The notes: a model not told the origin generated them from the letters alone. 64,000 bases of DNA from Bacillota bacterium (GCA_023396045.1 JAEWXD010000002.1:3148-67147), one strand, 5' to 3'. Shown: positions 17,954-26,352, numbered from the stretch's first letter. Program-made: numbers and translations.

Positions 17954-18346
17954 ATGGAATATAATGATAGAATTTTTAGAATGAGTATACCCGCGTTAGA
18001 GGAATTTACCTGCGTTGCCAGCAATGCCATTAAAGGTGCGCTTTGTAGCTTTGGTATCGCCTTGGATATTTTGGATGATGTATGCATTGCAAGCAAAGAA
18101 GCCATTTACAGTTTGCGTAACCAAGTTGCCAAAGCAGACAATATTCAAATTGAATGTACCCATGTAGACAAAGGCTTTATTGTAGAGTTTACCTCTCTTT
18201 CTGCCCATGTACGCGAACACTGCAATTGTTGCGACAACGATCTAACCCGTGGTATTTTAGAAACCTTGATACCCAAATGCAATATACTGTGCGATGAACG
18301 CGGTATTTTTTGCATAACATTTTTCTTCCCAAACACTGAGGCGTAA
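17954..18346 (+). CDS. Degenerate SpoIIAB/RsbW-like anti-sigma factor, Cys/His-rich
   Basis: 130 aa. The overall layout follows the SpoIIAB/RsbW serine-kinase fold: a helix with DDVCIASKEAIYSLRNQV in the place of the N-box and NDLTRGILETL in the place of the glycine-rich lid. However the N-box Asn is replaced by Ser (KEAIYS against SEAVTN), the DxGxG motif is absent, and the lid glycines are lost, so ATP binding and kinase action are doubtful. It has ten cysteines (20, 31, 44, 68, 90, 92, 93, 109, 113, 120), and H85/H89/C90/C92/C93 form a metal-site-like cluster. It lies 2 nt before the sigma factor gene, hence the anti-sigma role. No anti-anti-sigma gene is nearby. Confidence 0.6.
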   Translation: MEYNDRIFRMSIPALEEFTCVASNAIKGALCSFGIALDILDDVCIASKEAIYSLRNQVAKADNIQIECTHVDKGFIVEFTSLSAHVREHCNCCDNDLTRGILETLIPKCNILCDERGIFCITFFFPNTEA

Positions 18347-18348
18347 AA

Positions 18349-19086
18349 ATGACACAAGATACACTGCAAAAGCTGTTGGTTCAATATGCAAAACAGCCAA
18401 GCCCTGACCTGTTGGAAAGTTTAACAGAGGGTTTTATTGGTATACCCAAAGCCATTGCAGCAAAATTTACCGGCCATGGTATAGAATATGATGATTTGTT
18501 GCAAGTAGGAAGCATTGCCCTTATGAAGGCTATACAGCGTTTTGACCCCGGCATGGGTTATAAATTCATTACCTACGCTACGCCTACCATTGTTGGCGAC
18601 CTGCGCAACTTTATTAGGGATAAAAGCAATTTAATCAAAGCCAGCAGAAGTACCAAGAACCTGCTTTATAATATGAATAAAGTGAAGGATCACTTTGTAC
18701 AAGAAAACTACCGTGAACCAAACTTGCAAGAGCTTGCAGAACTGATGCAGGTGGATAAAAACGAACTGATGGAGGCTTTGCTTGCGCAAAATTCTACCAA
18801 TGTAAGTAGCTTAGATGCCAGCATAGATGATGAAAGCAGCGACAGCTTGTCTGCTTTTATCGGCTATGAGGAGCAAGGCTATATCAATATAGAAAATGAA
18901 GGCCTTATGGAATGGATCAAAAGCCACACCAGTAGCCAGGAATTTCAACTTTTGCAATACCGCTTTATGCACAACCTAAGCCAAAGAGATACCGCAAAAT
19001 TGCTCAAGGTTTCTCAAATGCAAGTGAGCAGATTAGAAAAGCGTATTTTTTTAAGGTTGCGAGAACATATTAACGAAATACAATAA
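18349..19086 (+). CDS. RNA polymerase sigma factor, SigB/SigF/SigG family
   Basis: 245 aa, normal length for the family. Region 2: GIEYDDLLQVGSIALMKAIQ and FDPGMGYKFITYATPTIVGD; region 3 around residues 110-170; region 4 with LSQRDTAKLLKVSQMQVSRL (about 208-227). The PTIVGDLRNFIRD stretch is closer to SigB than to SigF/SigG as I know them. Directs RNA polymerase to a special promoter set, for stress or development. Coupled to the degenerate anti-sigma gene and followed by division genes, so it may control envelope or cell-cycle functions. Confidence 0.9.
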   Translation: MTQDTLQKLLVQYAKQPSPDLLESLTEGFIGIPKAIAAKFTGHGIEYDDLLQVGSIALMKAIQRFDPGMGYKFITYATPTIVGDLRNFIRDKSNLIKASRSTKNLLYNMNKVKDHFVQENYREPNLQELAELMQVDKNELMEALLAQNSTNVSSLDASIDDESSDSLSAFIGYEEQGYINIENEGLMEWIKSHTSSQEFQLLQYRFMHNLSQRDTAKLLKVSQMQVSRLEKRIFLRLREHINEIQ

Positions 19087-19095
19087 GGGGAATAC

Positions 19096-20685
19096 ATGTT
19101 TAAATTTGGTAAAAAAAAGCAAAATCAAAGCGCTATGCCTGCGCCTTCTTTTGCACCCAATACACACACCCCTTTTACACAAAAGCAAGGGTTTGGTACA
19201 GCGCAACAAATACCCATCATGCCTACACCCCCTGCCAATAACCCTTTTGTAAACAATCCTTTTATGCAAGGGCAAGCGATGCCAAATGCTATGCCCGGGC
19301 ATGCTGTGCCACCTATGGCAAACATGCAAGGTAGCATGCCGCCTATACAGAACGCAGCAAATATTGCGCCACCTTTTATGCCACAAGGTGCCGTACCCAA
19401 CTCCCCTTTTGCAATGCCTGCTACACCTGCACCACCCGTACAACACCCCCCTGTGCAAGAGCCACAACCTATGCCTGTGCCAAGGTACTATAAGAAGCCT
19501 ACTTCACCTTGGGTGCGTTTGTTAAGCGTAATGCTTATGATTTCTGCATTGGGCTTTTTAAGCTATTACGTGTATAGAATGATTGTACCTGCCGGCGACC
19601 AATATGCCACCGTGCAAAAGGCAAGCTACGGCCAAAGCTATGATGGGCAAGTGCTCATTATACGGGATGAAGTGGTGTTTGATGATGAAGGTATTACCGA
19701 TATAGAATATATTTCCAAAGAGGGTAGCCAAATTGGCTTAACAGAGCTGGTTGCCCACGTATATACCTCCGGTTACAGCGACAGAGAACGTAGAGCACTA
19801 CAAAACTTTCGCGACCAAATCAAACGCTACCAAATAGAGCTGTTAACCACAGAAAGTACATTTGACCAAAAAATGAACCGTTTGGTAGGCGATGTAAATG
19901 CCCGTGCCTTAGAAGTGCGCAATATTGTACAAGGTGAAAAAGGCAATATGGTGAACCTGGAAAAAGACCTTGCAGCCTCTTTACAGGCACGCCAAGACTA
20001 TTTTAGAGAAAAATACGCCGAAGACCAACGCTTGAGTCGTTTGTATGATGATGAAACCACCCAGCTGAAACGTATAGAAAGTTGGAAAAAACAAAACAAC
20101 AGCAATGTTGCCGGCACTTTGAGCTTTTATACCGACGGCTATGAATATGGCTTACAGATCGGCGAAATAGAAAACTACTCTCCCTCTTACGTGCAAAGGC
20201 TAATCAACGGTCAAAAACCGGAAGAAAGTGCCGGCCGCAGGGGTAAGAGCGATATTTATCGCATTGTGCGCAGCAATGAATGGTATGCGCTGATGATTAT
20301 ACAAAACAGCACATGGAACCCTGTGCAAAACAGTGTATTAGACCTTACCTTGCACCAATTCAGTGATATTAGCGTACAAGCTACCATTGTAAGTTTTGCA
20401 AGAACCGGTAACCAATTGTTATTGCGTTTGCGTGTAAATTCCGATATTAACCCAATTTTATATACCCGTAACAGTAAGGCGCGCATAGGGCAATATGCTT
20501 CCGCATTGGCAGTACCCAACCGTGCCATTCACGAACAAGACGGAACCACCGGTGTAGTGGTTGTAGCAGACACTAAAAAACTCTTTGTGCCTTGCGAAAT
20601 TATACAAAAACAAGATGGCCTTACATTTATTAGGCCACAGCACAACAACACCTTATTTGAAGGGCAAAGCATATTATTGTTTTAG
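19096..20685 (+). CDS. HlyD-like membrane protein with Pro/Met/Asn-rich cytoplasmic tail
   Basis: 529 aa. Residues about 11-128 are low complexity, rich in Pro, Met, Ala, Asn and Gln (for example NNPFVNNPFMQGQ); one membrane segment at about 139-163; then an extracytoplasmic part with a coiled coil (about 215-315) and beta-rich ends of the kind seen in HlyD/periplasmic-adaptor-like proteins that precede ylmE in many Clostridia. No transporter partner is next to it. Role unknown; its place between a sigma factor and ylmE-sepF suggests a division or envelope function. Confidence 0.65.
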   Translation: MFKFGKKKQNQSAMPAPSFAPNTHTPFTQKQGFGTAQQIPIMPTPPANNPFVNNPFMQGQAMPNAMPGHAVPPMANMQGSMPPIQNAANIAPPFMPQGAVPNSPFAMPATPAPPVQHPPVQEPQPMPVPRYYKKPTSPWVRLLSVMLMISALGFLSYYVYRMIVPAGDQYATVQKASYGQSYDGQVLIIRDEVVFDDEGITDIEYISKEGSQIGLTELVAHVYTSGYSDRERRALQNFRDQIKRYQIELLTTESTFDQKMNRLVGDVNARALEVRNIVQGEKGNMVNLEKDLAASLQARQDYFREKYAEDQRLSRLYDDETTQLKRIESWKKQNNSNVAGTLSFYTDGYEYGLQIGEIENYSPSYVQRLINGQKPEESAGRRGKSDIYRIVRSNEWYALMIIQNSTWNPVQNSVLDLTLHQFSDISVQATIVSFARTGNQLLLRLRVNSDINPILYTRNSKARIGQYASALAVPNRAIHEQDGTTGVVVVADTKKLFVPCEIIQKQDGLTFIRPQHNNTLFEGQSILLF

Positions 20686-20692
20686 AGGCAGT

Positions 20693-21370
20693 ATGACACA
20701 TGAAGAACTAAGCGTGCGCCTGCAAAATATACAGGCAGATATACAGCGTTTGGCTTGGGATGCCAAGCAAACACAGTTGGTTGCCGTAAGCAAAACGGTA
20801 GATGCCGCCACCACCAACATGCTCTGTGAGCACGGGCAGTTTTTAATAGGTGAAAACCGTGTACAAGTAATTCAACAAAAACTCCCTAACTTAGACAAAC
20901 GGCTACAATTACACTTTATTGGGCGTTTGCAAACAAATAAAATTAGGTATATAATAAAAGATGTATCTTTATTTCATTCTATAGATAGGCCGCATTTGGC
21001 AGAAGAATTGAATGCTGTAGCTTTGCAAAACAATCTTTGTAAAGATGTATTATTGCAAGTAAACATAGGGGAAGAAAAACAAAAAGCCGGCTTTGCCAAA
21101 GAAGAAGTGATAGACTTTTTGCAAAAAGCAAGCCAATACAATGGCCTGCACTTCCGTGGGCTGATGGCTATTTTACCCTTTATAGAAAACGAAATAGAGC
21201 TTGCCACATATTTTAAACAAATGCGCCAGCTATTTGACCATATCAAAGAATTGGCACCCAATAATGTAGACATGCACTTTTTATCCATGGGTATGACCCA
21301 CGATTATAGCATTGCCTTACAAGAAGGCGCAAATATGCTAAGAATAGGATCGGCAATTTTTCATGAGTAG
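20693..21370 (+). CDS. ylmE: YggS/YlmE-family pyridoxal-phosphate homeostasis protein
   Basis: 225 aa, single TIM-barrel fold PLP protein related to alanine racemase N-domain. PLP lysine in QLVAVSKTV, then LIGENRVQV, LHFIGRLQTNK and LRIGSAIF(HE) near the C-terminus. Controls free PLP and amino-acid balance. ATG 20693 is preceded by GAGG; the frame stays open upstream inside the previous gene, but that part reads as shadow. Second gene of the ylm block. Confidence 0.92.
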   Translation: MTHEELSVRLQNIQADIQRLAWDAKQTQLVAVSKTVDAATTNMLCEHGQFLIGENRVQVIQQKLPNLDKRLQLHFIGRLQTNKIRYIIKDVSLFHSIDRPHLAEELNAVALQNNLCKDVLLQVNIGEEKQKAGFAKEEVIDFLQKASQYNGLHFRGLMAILPFIENEIELATYFKQMRQLFDHIKELAPNNVDMHFLSMGMTHDYSIALQEGANMLRIGSAIFHE

Positions 21371-21380
21371 GAGATCACAA

Positions 21381-22295
21381 GTGGAACAACAATATAATCC
21401 AATGTATGCACAACAAAACGCATACCCCAACGGCTATGCGCAAGCAAATCCCTATGGAATGCCCGAGCAAGCCTATCCCGGTGCCCCATACAATACAGGC
21501 CAAGCCAATGCGCCCTATGCACCCGGTTATGACCAAATGCAGCAAGCACCCGTTCAAAATAACGGCTATGATTATATGCAGCAAGCACAAAATGCAGGTA
21601 TGGATTATAACCAAGCCTACGGCAATGCAGAATATGCTAACCCTATGTATGCAAACCCTGCCTATAAGCCTATGGCAAGACATAGCGCAAACCAAGGCAA
21701 CCGTTTTGCAGGCATAAAAGATGGTGTAAAGTCGTTGCCGAACAAAATGAGTGAGGGTTTGAAATCCTTTTTTGCCAAGTTCAAAAAAGAAAGCCCTGCA
21801 CCAAATGCAAATACCTATATGCAAGAGGCCTATATACAAACACAAATACCTGTGCAAGCGCCTTTTACACCTGCACCACAATACGCCTATGCAGATAACA
21901 GCAACATGCCTGCTGTTGATAATACACAGGAAATCTTTCCCACCACAGAAATTATTATTACCCAAAGTGCAAAAGATTGCCCCGATATGATTCGCAGGTT
22001 AAACAATCCATTTATTTCTATTGTGAATATGGAAGAATTACCCGAAGATGAATATCGTATTGCGTACAACATTTTGCTTGGTGCCAAATTGGCCTTGCGC
22101 TATAATTTATTTAAATGTGGCCGTGGCATCTTCTTGTTAGCACCCGGCAAAGTAACCATCGGTATGAACGAGGTAACACGAGGCATTGTAGAAAAACTAA
22201 GCCGTGAAAACGCACCTTATACACAACAAGCAAGGTACTACGAACCAAACACCAATGCTTACCCACGTTCTGGCAGCTTTGGTGCTTACAGATAG
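21381..22295 (+). CDS. sepF: Cell division protein SepF with long Tyr/Asn/Gln/Pro-rich N-terminal extension
   Basis: 304 aa, about twice the normal SepF length. The SepF (DUF552) core is at about 186-261 (IIITQSAKDCPDMIRRLNN ... GRGIFLLAPGKVTI). Residues 1-100 hold 16 tyrosines among Asn, Gln, Pro and Ala, a prion-like composition; residues about 109-137 (GIKDGVKSLPNKMSEGLKSF) look like an amphipathic membrane-binding helix. SepF tethers FtsZ to the membrane. GTG 21381 has AGGAG 7 nt upstream and is preferred over ATG 21363, which would overlap the ylmE stop and lacks a site. Confidence 0.88.
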   Translation: MEQQYNPMYAQQNAYPNGYAQANPYGMPEQAYPGAPYNTGQANAPYAPGYDQMQQAPVQNNGYDYMQQAQNAGMDYNQAYGNAEYANPMYANPAYKPMARHSANQGNRFAGIKDGVKSLPNKMSEGLKSFFAKFKKESPAPNANTYMQEAYIQTQIPVQAPFTPAPQYAYADNSNMPAVDNTQEIFPTTEIIITQSAKDCPDMIRRLNNPFISIVNMEELPEDEYRIAYNILLGAKLALRYNLFKCGRGIFLLAPGKVTIGMNEVTRGIVEKLSRENAPYTQQARYYEPNTNAYPRSGSFGAYR

Positions 22296-22303
22296 GAGCC
22301 GAT

Positions 22304-22573
22304 ATGTTTATAATAGCAAGAATAATACTCACTGCTTTGCGTTGGTATTCTTATGCCTTATTTATATATGTAATATTAGAATACATACAACCGCATCATA
22401 AAATAACAAATATATTGCGTGGTATATGCGAACCCGTGCTTATAAAGGTACGAAAGGTTTTATATAACGCCTTCCCTTCCTTATATAAGTTGCCACTTGA
22501 TATTTCGCCTTTGGCTGTGTATTTTTTAATACAAATACTATCCCGTATAGTATGGATGCTTTTTAGGCTATAA
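22304..22573 (+). CDS. YggT-family membrane protein
   Basis: 89 aa with two hydrophobic segments (about 3-23 and 68-86) and the family pattern ILEYIQPHHKITNILRGICEPVLIKVRK. YggT/YlmG proteins sit next to sepF in Firmicutes and affect envelope function in a way not well defined. Its stop overlaps the next start (TAATG). Confidence 0.85.
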   Translation: MFIIARIILTALRWYSYALFIYVILEYIQPHHKITNILRGICEPVLIKVRKVLYNAFPSLYKLPLDISPLAVYFLIQILSRIVWMLFRL

Positions 22574-23304
22574 TGCAAAACCAAGACAGATTAGTAGATT
22601 TAGCACAAAAAGCGCATAAACATGGGTTTGCCCATAGCGCATTTGTAAGTGAAGAGGCTCTTGCCCCTGCCATGCATATTGCCAAACAAGAAGACCTGCT
22701 CTGTAAAGCCTTTGGCGGCTACCCTGATGCAGAACGGCAAGTTCTTTGCTTTTACCATAAAGATGAAGAAGCCGCCCACCCCATTGCTTGCTTTGGCATA
22801 GAAAGCAAAGTTGCCTTAGAACATAGGCAAATACTGGGCAGTATATTGGCCTTAGGCTTAAAAAGAGATGTGCTGGGCGATATCGTATTAAGCGATTTTG
22901 GTGCCTATGTATTTTGTTTAGAAAGCATGGCTCAACACATTGCAGATTCTTTATTGCAGGTAGGCAGGCAAAGTGTGCAATGCAAGGTGTTTGATACTCT
23001 TCCGGAAATTAGTACCATTGCCGGCCAAGAACAGCGCTTTACTGTGGCAAGCCCACGCCTTGATGCAGTGCTTGGCGCTGTGCTTCACCTATCTCGCGGA
23101 GATGCAAGTGCGCTCATAGCACAAAGCAAAGTATACCTAAACCACGCTTTGCAAAGCAAGGCAGACAAACAAGTACAAGTAGGAGATAAACTCTCCATAC
23201 GCGGCTTTGGTCGTTGCAAATTATTGCAAATAGGTACACCCACCAAAAAGAACAGAATACCCATTGTAGTAGAACAATTTTTAAAAAACAAAAAGAAATT
23301 TTAG
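22573..23304 (+). CDS. ylmH: S4-domain RNA-binding protein YlmH
   Basis: 243 aa. N-terminal region as in YlmH proteins (HSAFVSEEALAPAMHIAKQE, FGGYPDAERQVLCF), C-terminal S4 domain at about 165-230 (RLDAVLGAVLHLSRGDASAL, QVGDKLSIRGFGR). S4 proteins bind structured RNA; some YlmH homologues act on stalled ribosomes. Part of the ylm block. Confidence 0.9.
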   Translation: MQNQDRLVDLAQKAHKHGFAHSAFVSEEALAPAMHIAKQEDLLCKAFGGYPDAERQVLCFYHKDEEAAHPIACFGIESKVALEHRQILGSILALGLKRDVLGDIVLSDFGAYVFCLESMAQHIADSLLQVGRQSVQCKVFDTLPEISTIAGQEQRFTVASPRLDAVLGAVLHLSRGDASALIAQSKVYLNHALQSKADKQVQVGDKLSIRGFGRCKLLQIGTPTKKNRIPIVVEQFLKNKKKF

Positions 23305-23313
23305 GAGTGTAGT

Positions 23314-23889
23314 ATGGAATTTGTACCCAAAAAAATAACAGTGGACACCATTGTTAACAAAGAATTCAATAGTGAAATGGATGGCTTTAATAAAGCCGAA
23401 GTAAATGCCTTTTTAGATGAAATTTGTGATTTTTTAGAATACCAAGAAAAAACACAAAACACTGCACCAGTTAGCCCAGCCGCTAACTTTGACAGCGCGG
23501 AAATTGCCAAAAGAGATGCAGAAATTGCCAGATTACAAGGCCTTGTAAAGCAAGCCCAAAGAGAATCTGCAGAAGCACGTGCAAAGTTGGAATTGGCACC
23601 AAAAAGCGAAGTGCAACTTGCCAGCGAACAAGCAACCAACCTTTTGGTAAACGCACAAAAAGTATATGATAAAACCGTCTCTGATGCCAACCAACGAGCA
23701 AACGAGATTATAAATAATGCACAAGCCGAAGCAGACAAGCAAATTGCAGGCTTAAGCGCACAAAGAGAGCAATTACAAGCAGACGTGGCAGACCTGCAAA
23801 ACCGTTTTGCTGCCCACTTACAAAAGGTAGAAAACCTTATTGAAGAACAACGTGCACAAATTGCTGTATTAAAAGAAAGATCCCTATAG
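23314..23889 (+). CDS. divIVA: DivIVA-family cell division protein
   Basis: 191 aa. N-terminal DivIVA lipid-binding domain (KEFNSEMDGFNKAEVNAFLD), then coiled coil from about residue 60 to the end, rich in Ala, Glu, Gln and Lys. Binds curved membrane at septa and poles and recruits partners. AGGAG lies before the ATG. In many relatives lspA or ileS follow; here a CNNM transporter gene follows. Confidence 0.9.
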   Translation: MEFVPKKITVDTIVNKEFNSEMDGFNKAEVNAFLDEICDFLEYQEKTQNTAPVSPAANFDSAEIAKRDAEIARLQGLVKQAQRESAEARAKLELAPKSEVQLASEQATNLLVNAQKVYDKTVSDANQRANEIINNAQAEADKQIAGLSAQREQLQADVADLQNRFAAHLQKVENLIEEQRAQIAVLKERSL

Positions 23890-23899
23890 GAGAACGATT

Positions 23900-25138
23900 T
23901 TGGACGACAGTATAGGCTTTTCGAGCATATTGATAATGGCAGTTCTCATACTGCTATCCGGATTTTTTTCTGCAACAGAAACGGCGTTTTCTTCCCTCAA
24001 CAAAAGTAAGCTAAGGGTATTGGAAAACCAAGGCAACAAACGTGCTACTAAAACGCTGGCACTGCTTGACGATTTTGATTCCATACTCAGCGTAGTACTT
24101 GTGGGCAATAACATTGTAAACATTGCTTTGGCATCTATATCCACACTGTTTTTTATACAGCTGGTTGGCAGGCATGGTTCTACCCTATCCACCATAGTAA
24201 TTACTATTTTGGTGCTTGTCTTTGGTGAGATTACTCCCAAGAGCCTTGCCAAAGAAAATGCAGAAAAGTTTGCTTTATTTGTAACACCCACCATACAGTT
24301 TTTAAACAAAGTACTTACACCGGTAACCAAACTGTTTCAATGGTGGAAACATGCCATTGCTAAGTTATTTCATAATGAAGATAATGACAACACCATATCT
24401 GACGATGAATTGCTATCTATATTAGACGAAGCCACAGATCAAGGTGGTATAGACAGCATGGAAAGTACGCTCATTCGCAACGCCATAGAGTTCAGTGATG
24501 TAAAAGTCAGCGATATACTGGTGCCACGCACACAAATCAAGGCCATACATAAAGACGATAGTATTGAAGAAATTACCAAAGTGTTTGTAGAAACCGAGTT
24601 CTCTCGCCTACCTGTGTATGATGAAAGCTTAGATGATATTATCGGCACATTGCATTATAAAGACTTTATGAGCCATGTGCGCATACAAAAGCAGGCTTTG
24701 GTAAACTATATTCAACCTGCTATGTTTATTTCTGCCGGTAAAAATATACACGATGTATTGCAAACCCTGCAAAAAAATAAGCGTCACATTGCCATTGTTG
24801 CAGATGAATATGGCGGCACTATGGGTATCGTTACTATGGAAGATATTTTAGAAGAACTTGTTGGTGAAATTTTTGATGAAACCGATGAAATTCAAGAAAA
24901 AATCAGCCAAATAGACGATAAAAACTACCTCATTAATACTTCAGCAGAAATAGATGATATATTTGCTTACTTTAATATAGAAGAAGAAACCGAAGCAAAC
25001 ACTGTTGGCGGATGGATCAATGAAAAGCTCAATGCCATACCCAAAGTAGGTGATCATTTTGCCAATGACGTTTACGAAGTACTGGTAACCAAGGCCGATG
25101 TAAAGCGCGCCTTAGAAATTAAATTAAGTTTAAAATAA
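23900..25138 (+). CDS. CNNM/CorC-type transporter with CBS domains (hemolysin C family)
   Basis: 412 aa: DUF21/CNNM membrane domain (about 8-150, with LSGFFSATETAFSSLNKSKL and LVFGEITPKSLAKENAEKF), paired CBS domains (about 205-325, VPRTQIKAIHKDDS and IVADEYGGTMGIVTMEDILEE) and a C-terminal CorC_HlyC domain. Probable Mg2+/Na+ or divalent cation exporter. TTG start with AGGAG upstream. Last gene of the operon, before a strong terminator. Confidence 0.9.
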   Translation: MDDSIGFSSILIMAVLILLSGFFSATETAFSSLNKSKLRVLENQGNKRATKTLALLDDFDSILSVVLVGNNIVNIALASISTLFFIQLVGRHGSTLSTIVITILVLVFGEITPKSLAKENAEKFALFVTPTIQFLNKVLTPVTKLFQWWKHAIAKLFHNEDNDNTISDDELLSILDEATDQGGIDSMESTLIRNAIEFSDVKVSDILVPRTQIKAIHKDDSIEEITKVFVETEFSRLPVYDESLDDIIGTLHYKDFMSHVRIQKQALVNYIQPAMFISAGKNIHDVLQTLQKNKRHIAIVADEYGGTMGIVTMEDILEELVGEIFDETDEIQEKISQIDDKNYLINTSAEIDDIFAYFNIEEETEANTVGGWINEKLNAIPKVGDHFANDVYEVLVTKADVKRALEIKLSLK

Positions 25139-25140
25139 AA

Positions 25141-25167
25141 ATGCTCCCTTAGGGAGCATTTTTATTT
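25141..25167 (+). terminator. Terminator of the lysC-divIVA-CNNM operon
   Basis: ATGCTCCC-TTA-GGGAGCAT (25141-25159) followed by TTTTTATTT; a strong stem. Confidence 0.92.
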
Positions 25168-25765
25168 GCAGTATATCTATTTTATATTTCTTAATAGAAA
25201 AATAGGATTATTGCTTTTTAAACACAACATCGTGTCCCACATAATGAATAACACTTTTCCCGTTTTCAAAATCACACAGTACACTTAAGCTTGTATAATT
25301 TTATATATTGTTCTCCATTGTTAATTTATGCAAAAAATACGCATTTTGCTGTTTATTAAAAGCAACATTTTGTTTTACGAATTTTTAGCATTATTTCATT
25401 TTTATATGAATACTTTGTTTTAAATTATGTGTAAAATGATAAAAAAATAATAATTAACAGACAACAAATTAAATAATTTATGAAAGCGGTCTGCTGATGC
25501 CGCAGTAAAAATTGTTATTATATAAACATTTCTCAAAATGCCTTAATTTACTTGTGTTGTATGAATTAAATATAGAACATCGTTTATTATTTTCCACTAC
25601 AACAACGAATTCACATTGTAATCAATTATTGTATTGCTAAAATAAAAACGTTATTATTTAACCATTTGCGTAAACTTACGCACAAAAAAATAGTAGCCGC
25701 TATCATTTTTTTGCTTAAAATAAGCTATTTAACAATATTTTACAGAAGTATTGATTAAAATATTC
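25168..25765. other. AT-rich non-coding region before the hydrogenase operon
   Basis: About 600 bp without a convincing gene on either strand. It contains a palindrome TGCGTAA-AC-TTACGCA at 25667-25682 and a short GC-richer spot at about 25487-25506 (GCGGTCTGCTGATGCCGC). Composition suggests a long regulatory or spacer region; I see no riboswitch that I recognise. Confidence 0.6.
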
Positions 25766-25815
25766 AGTTAATTCAAATTAACTTTGCAAAAATATTTTTA
25801 TACTTATGCTATAAT
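25766..25815 (+). promoter_or_regulatory. Promoter and operator-like palindrome of the hydrogenase operon
   Basis: Extended -10 TGCTATAAT (25807-25815); -35 is poor (TTGCAA at 25784 is 20 nt away). Just upstream is the palindrome AGTTAATT-CA-AATTAACT (25766-25783). It resembles a Rex-type redox operator (GTTAA/TTAAC half-sites) but with 6 rather than 4 bases between half-sites, so the match is imperfect. Confidence 0.6.
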
Positions 25816-25852
25816 AATTTTAACAAAAAACAAAAATAGTGGAGGTTCGCTT

Positions 25853-26335
25853 ATGGCTTTCAAGCAAGAACAGTACGATGAACTGATGCAAGTTATTCAA
25901 GAAAATAGGCAAACACCTGGCCCTATAATGCCAGTTTTACAAAGAGCACAGGAAATATTTGGTTGTGTACCGGAGGATGTACAAAAAATCATAGCCAAAG
26001 AATTACATGTACCCCTTGCCGATATTTACGGCGTGGTTACTTTCTATGCCCAATTTACACTTAAACCCAGAGGGCAATACACCATATCCGTATGCATGGG
26101 TACCGCTTGCTATGTAAAGGGTTCAGAAGCAGTGCTGAACCGTTTATCCAAAGAATTGAACGTGCCCATTAACGGTACAACAGCCGATGGCAAGTACACC
26201 TTGCTTGCCACCCGTTGCCTGGGTGCTTGCGGCCTTGCCCCTGTTATGACCATAGGCCATGAGGTGTTTGGCAGGCTTAAAGCAGACGACATACCAAAAA
26301 TACTGGCAGAACACAATGCAAAGCATAGCGCATAA
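25853..26335 (+). CDS. hndA: NADH/NADP-linked hydrogenase subunit A, NuoE-like [2Fe-2S] protein
   Basis: 160 aa, thioredoxin-like [2Fe-2S] protein of the NuoE/HndA/HydC family. Cluster ligands are in CMGTAC (about 83-88) and CLGAC (about 124-128), the C-x4-C and C-x3-C pattern. GGAGG lies before ATG 25853. First of four genes in the order known for the Desulfovibrio hnd operon. Passes electrons within the soluble hydrogenase complex. Confidence 0.92.
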   Translation: MAFKQEQYDELMQVIQENRQTPGPIMPVLQRAQEIFGCVPEDVQKIIAKELHVPLADIYGVVTFYAQFTLKPRGQYTISVCMGTACYVKGSEAVLNRLSKELNVPINGTTADGKYTLLATRCLGACGLAPVMTIGHEVFGRLKADDIPKILAEHNAKHSA

Positions 26336-26352
26336 GCAGAGAGGGTATTTCT

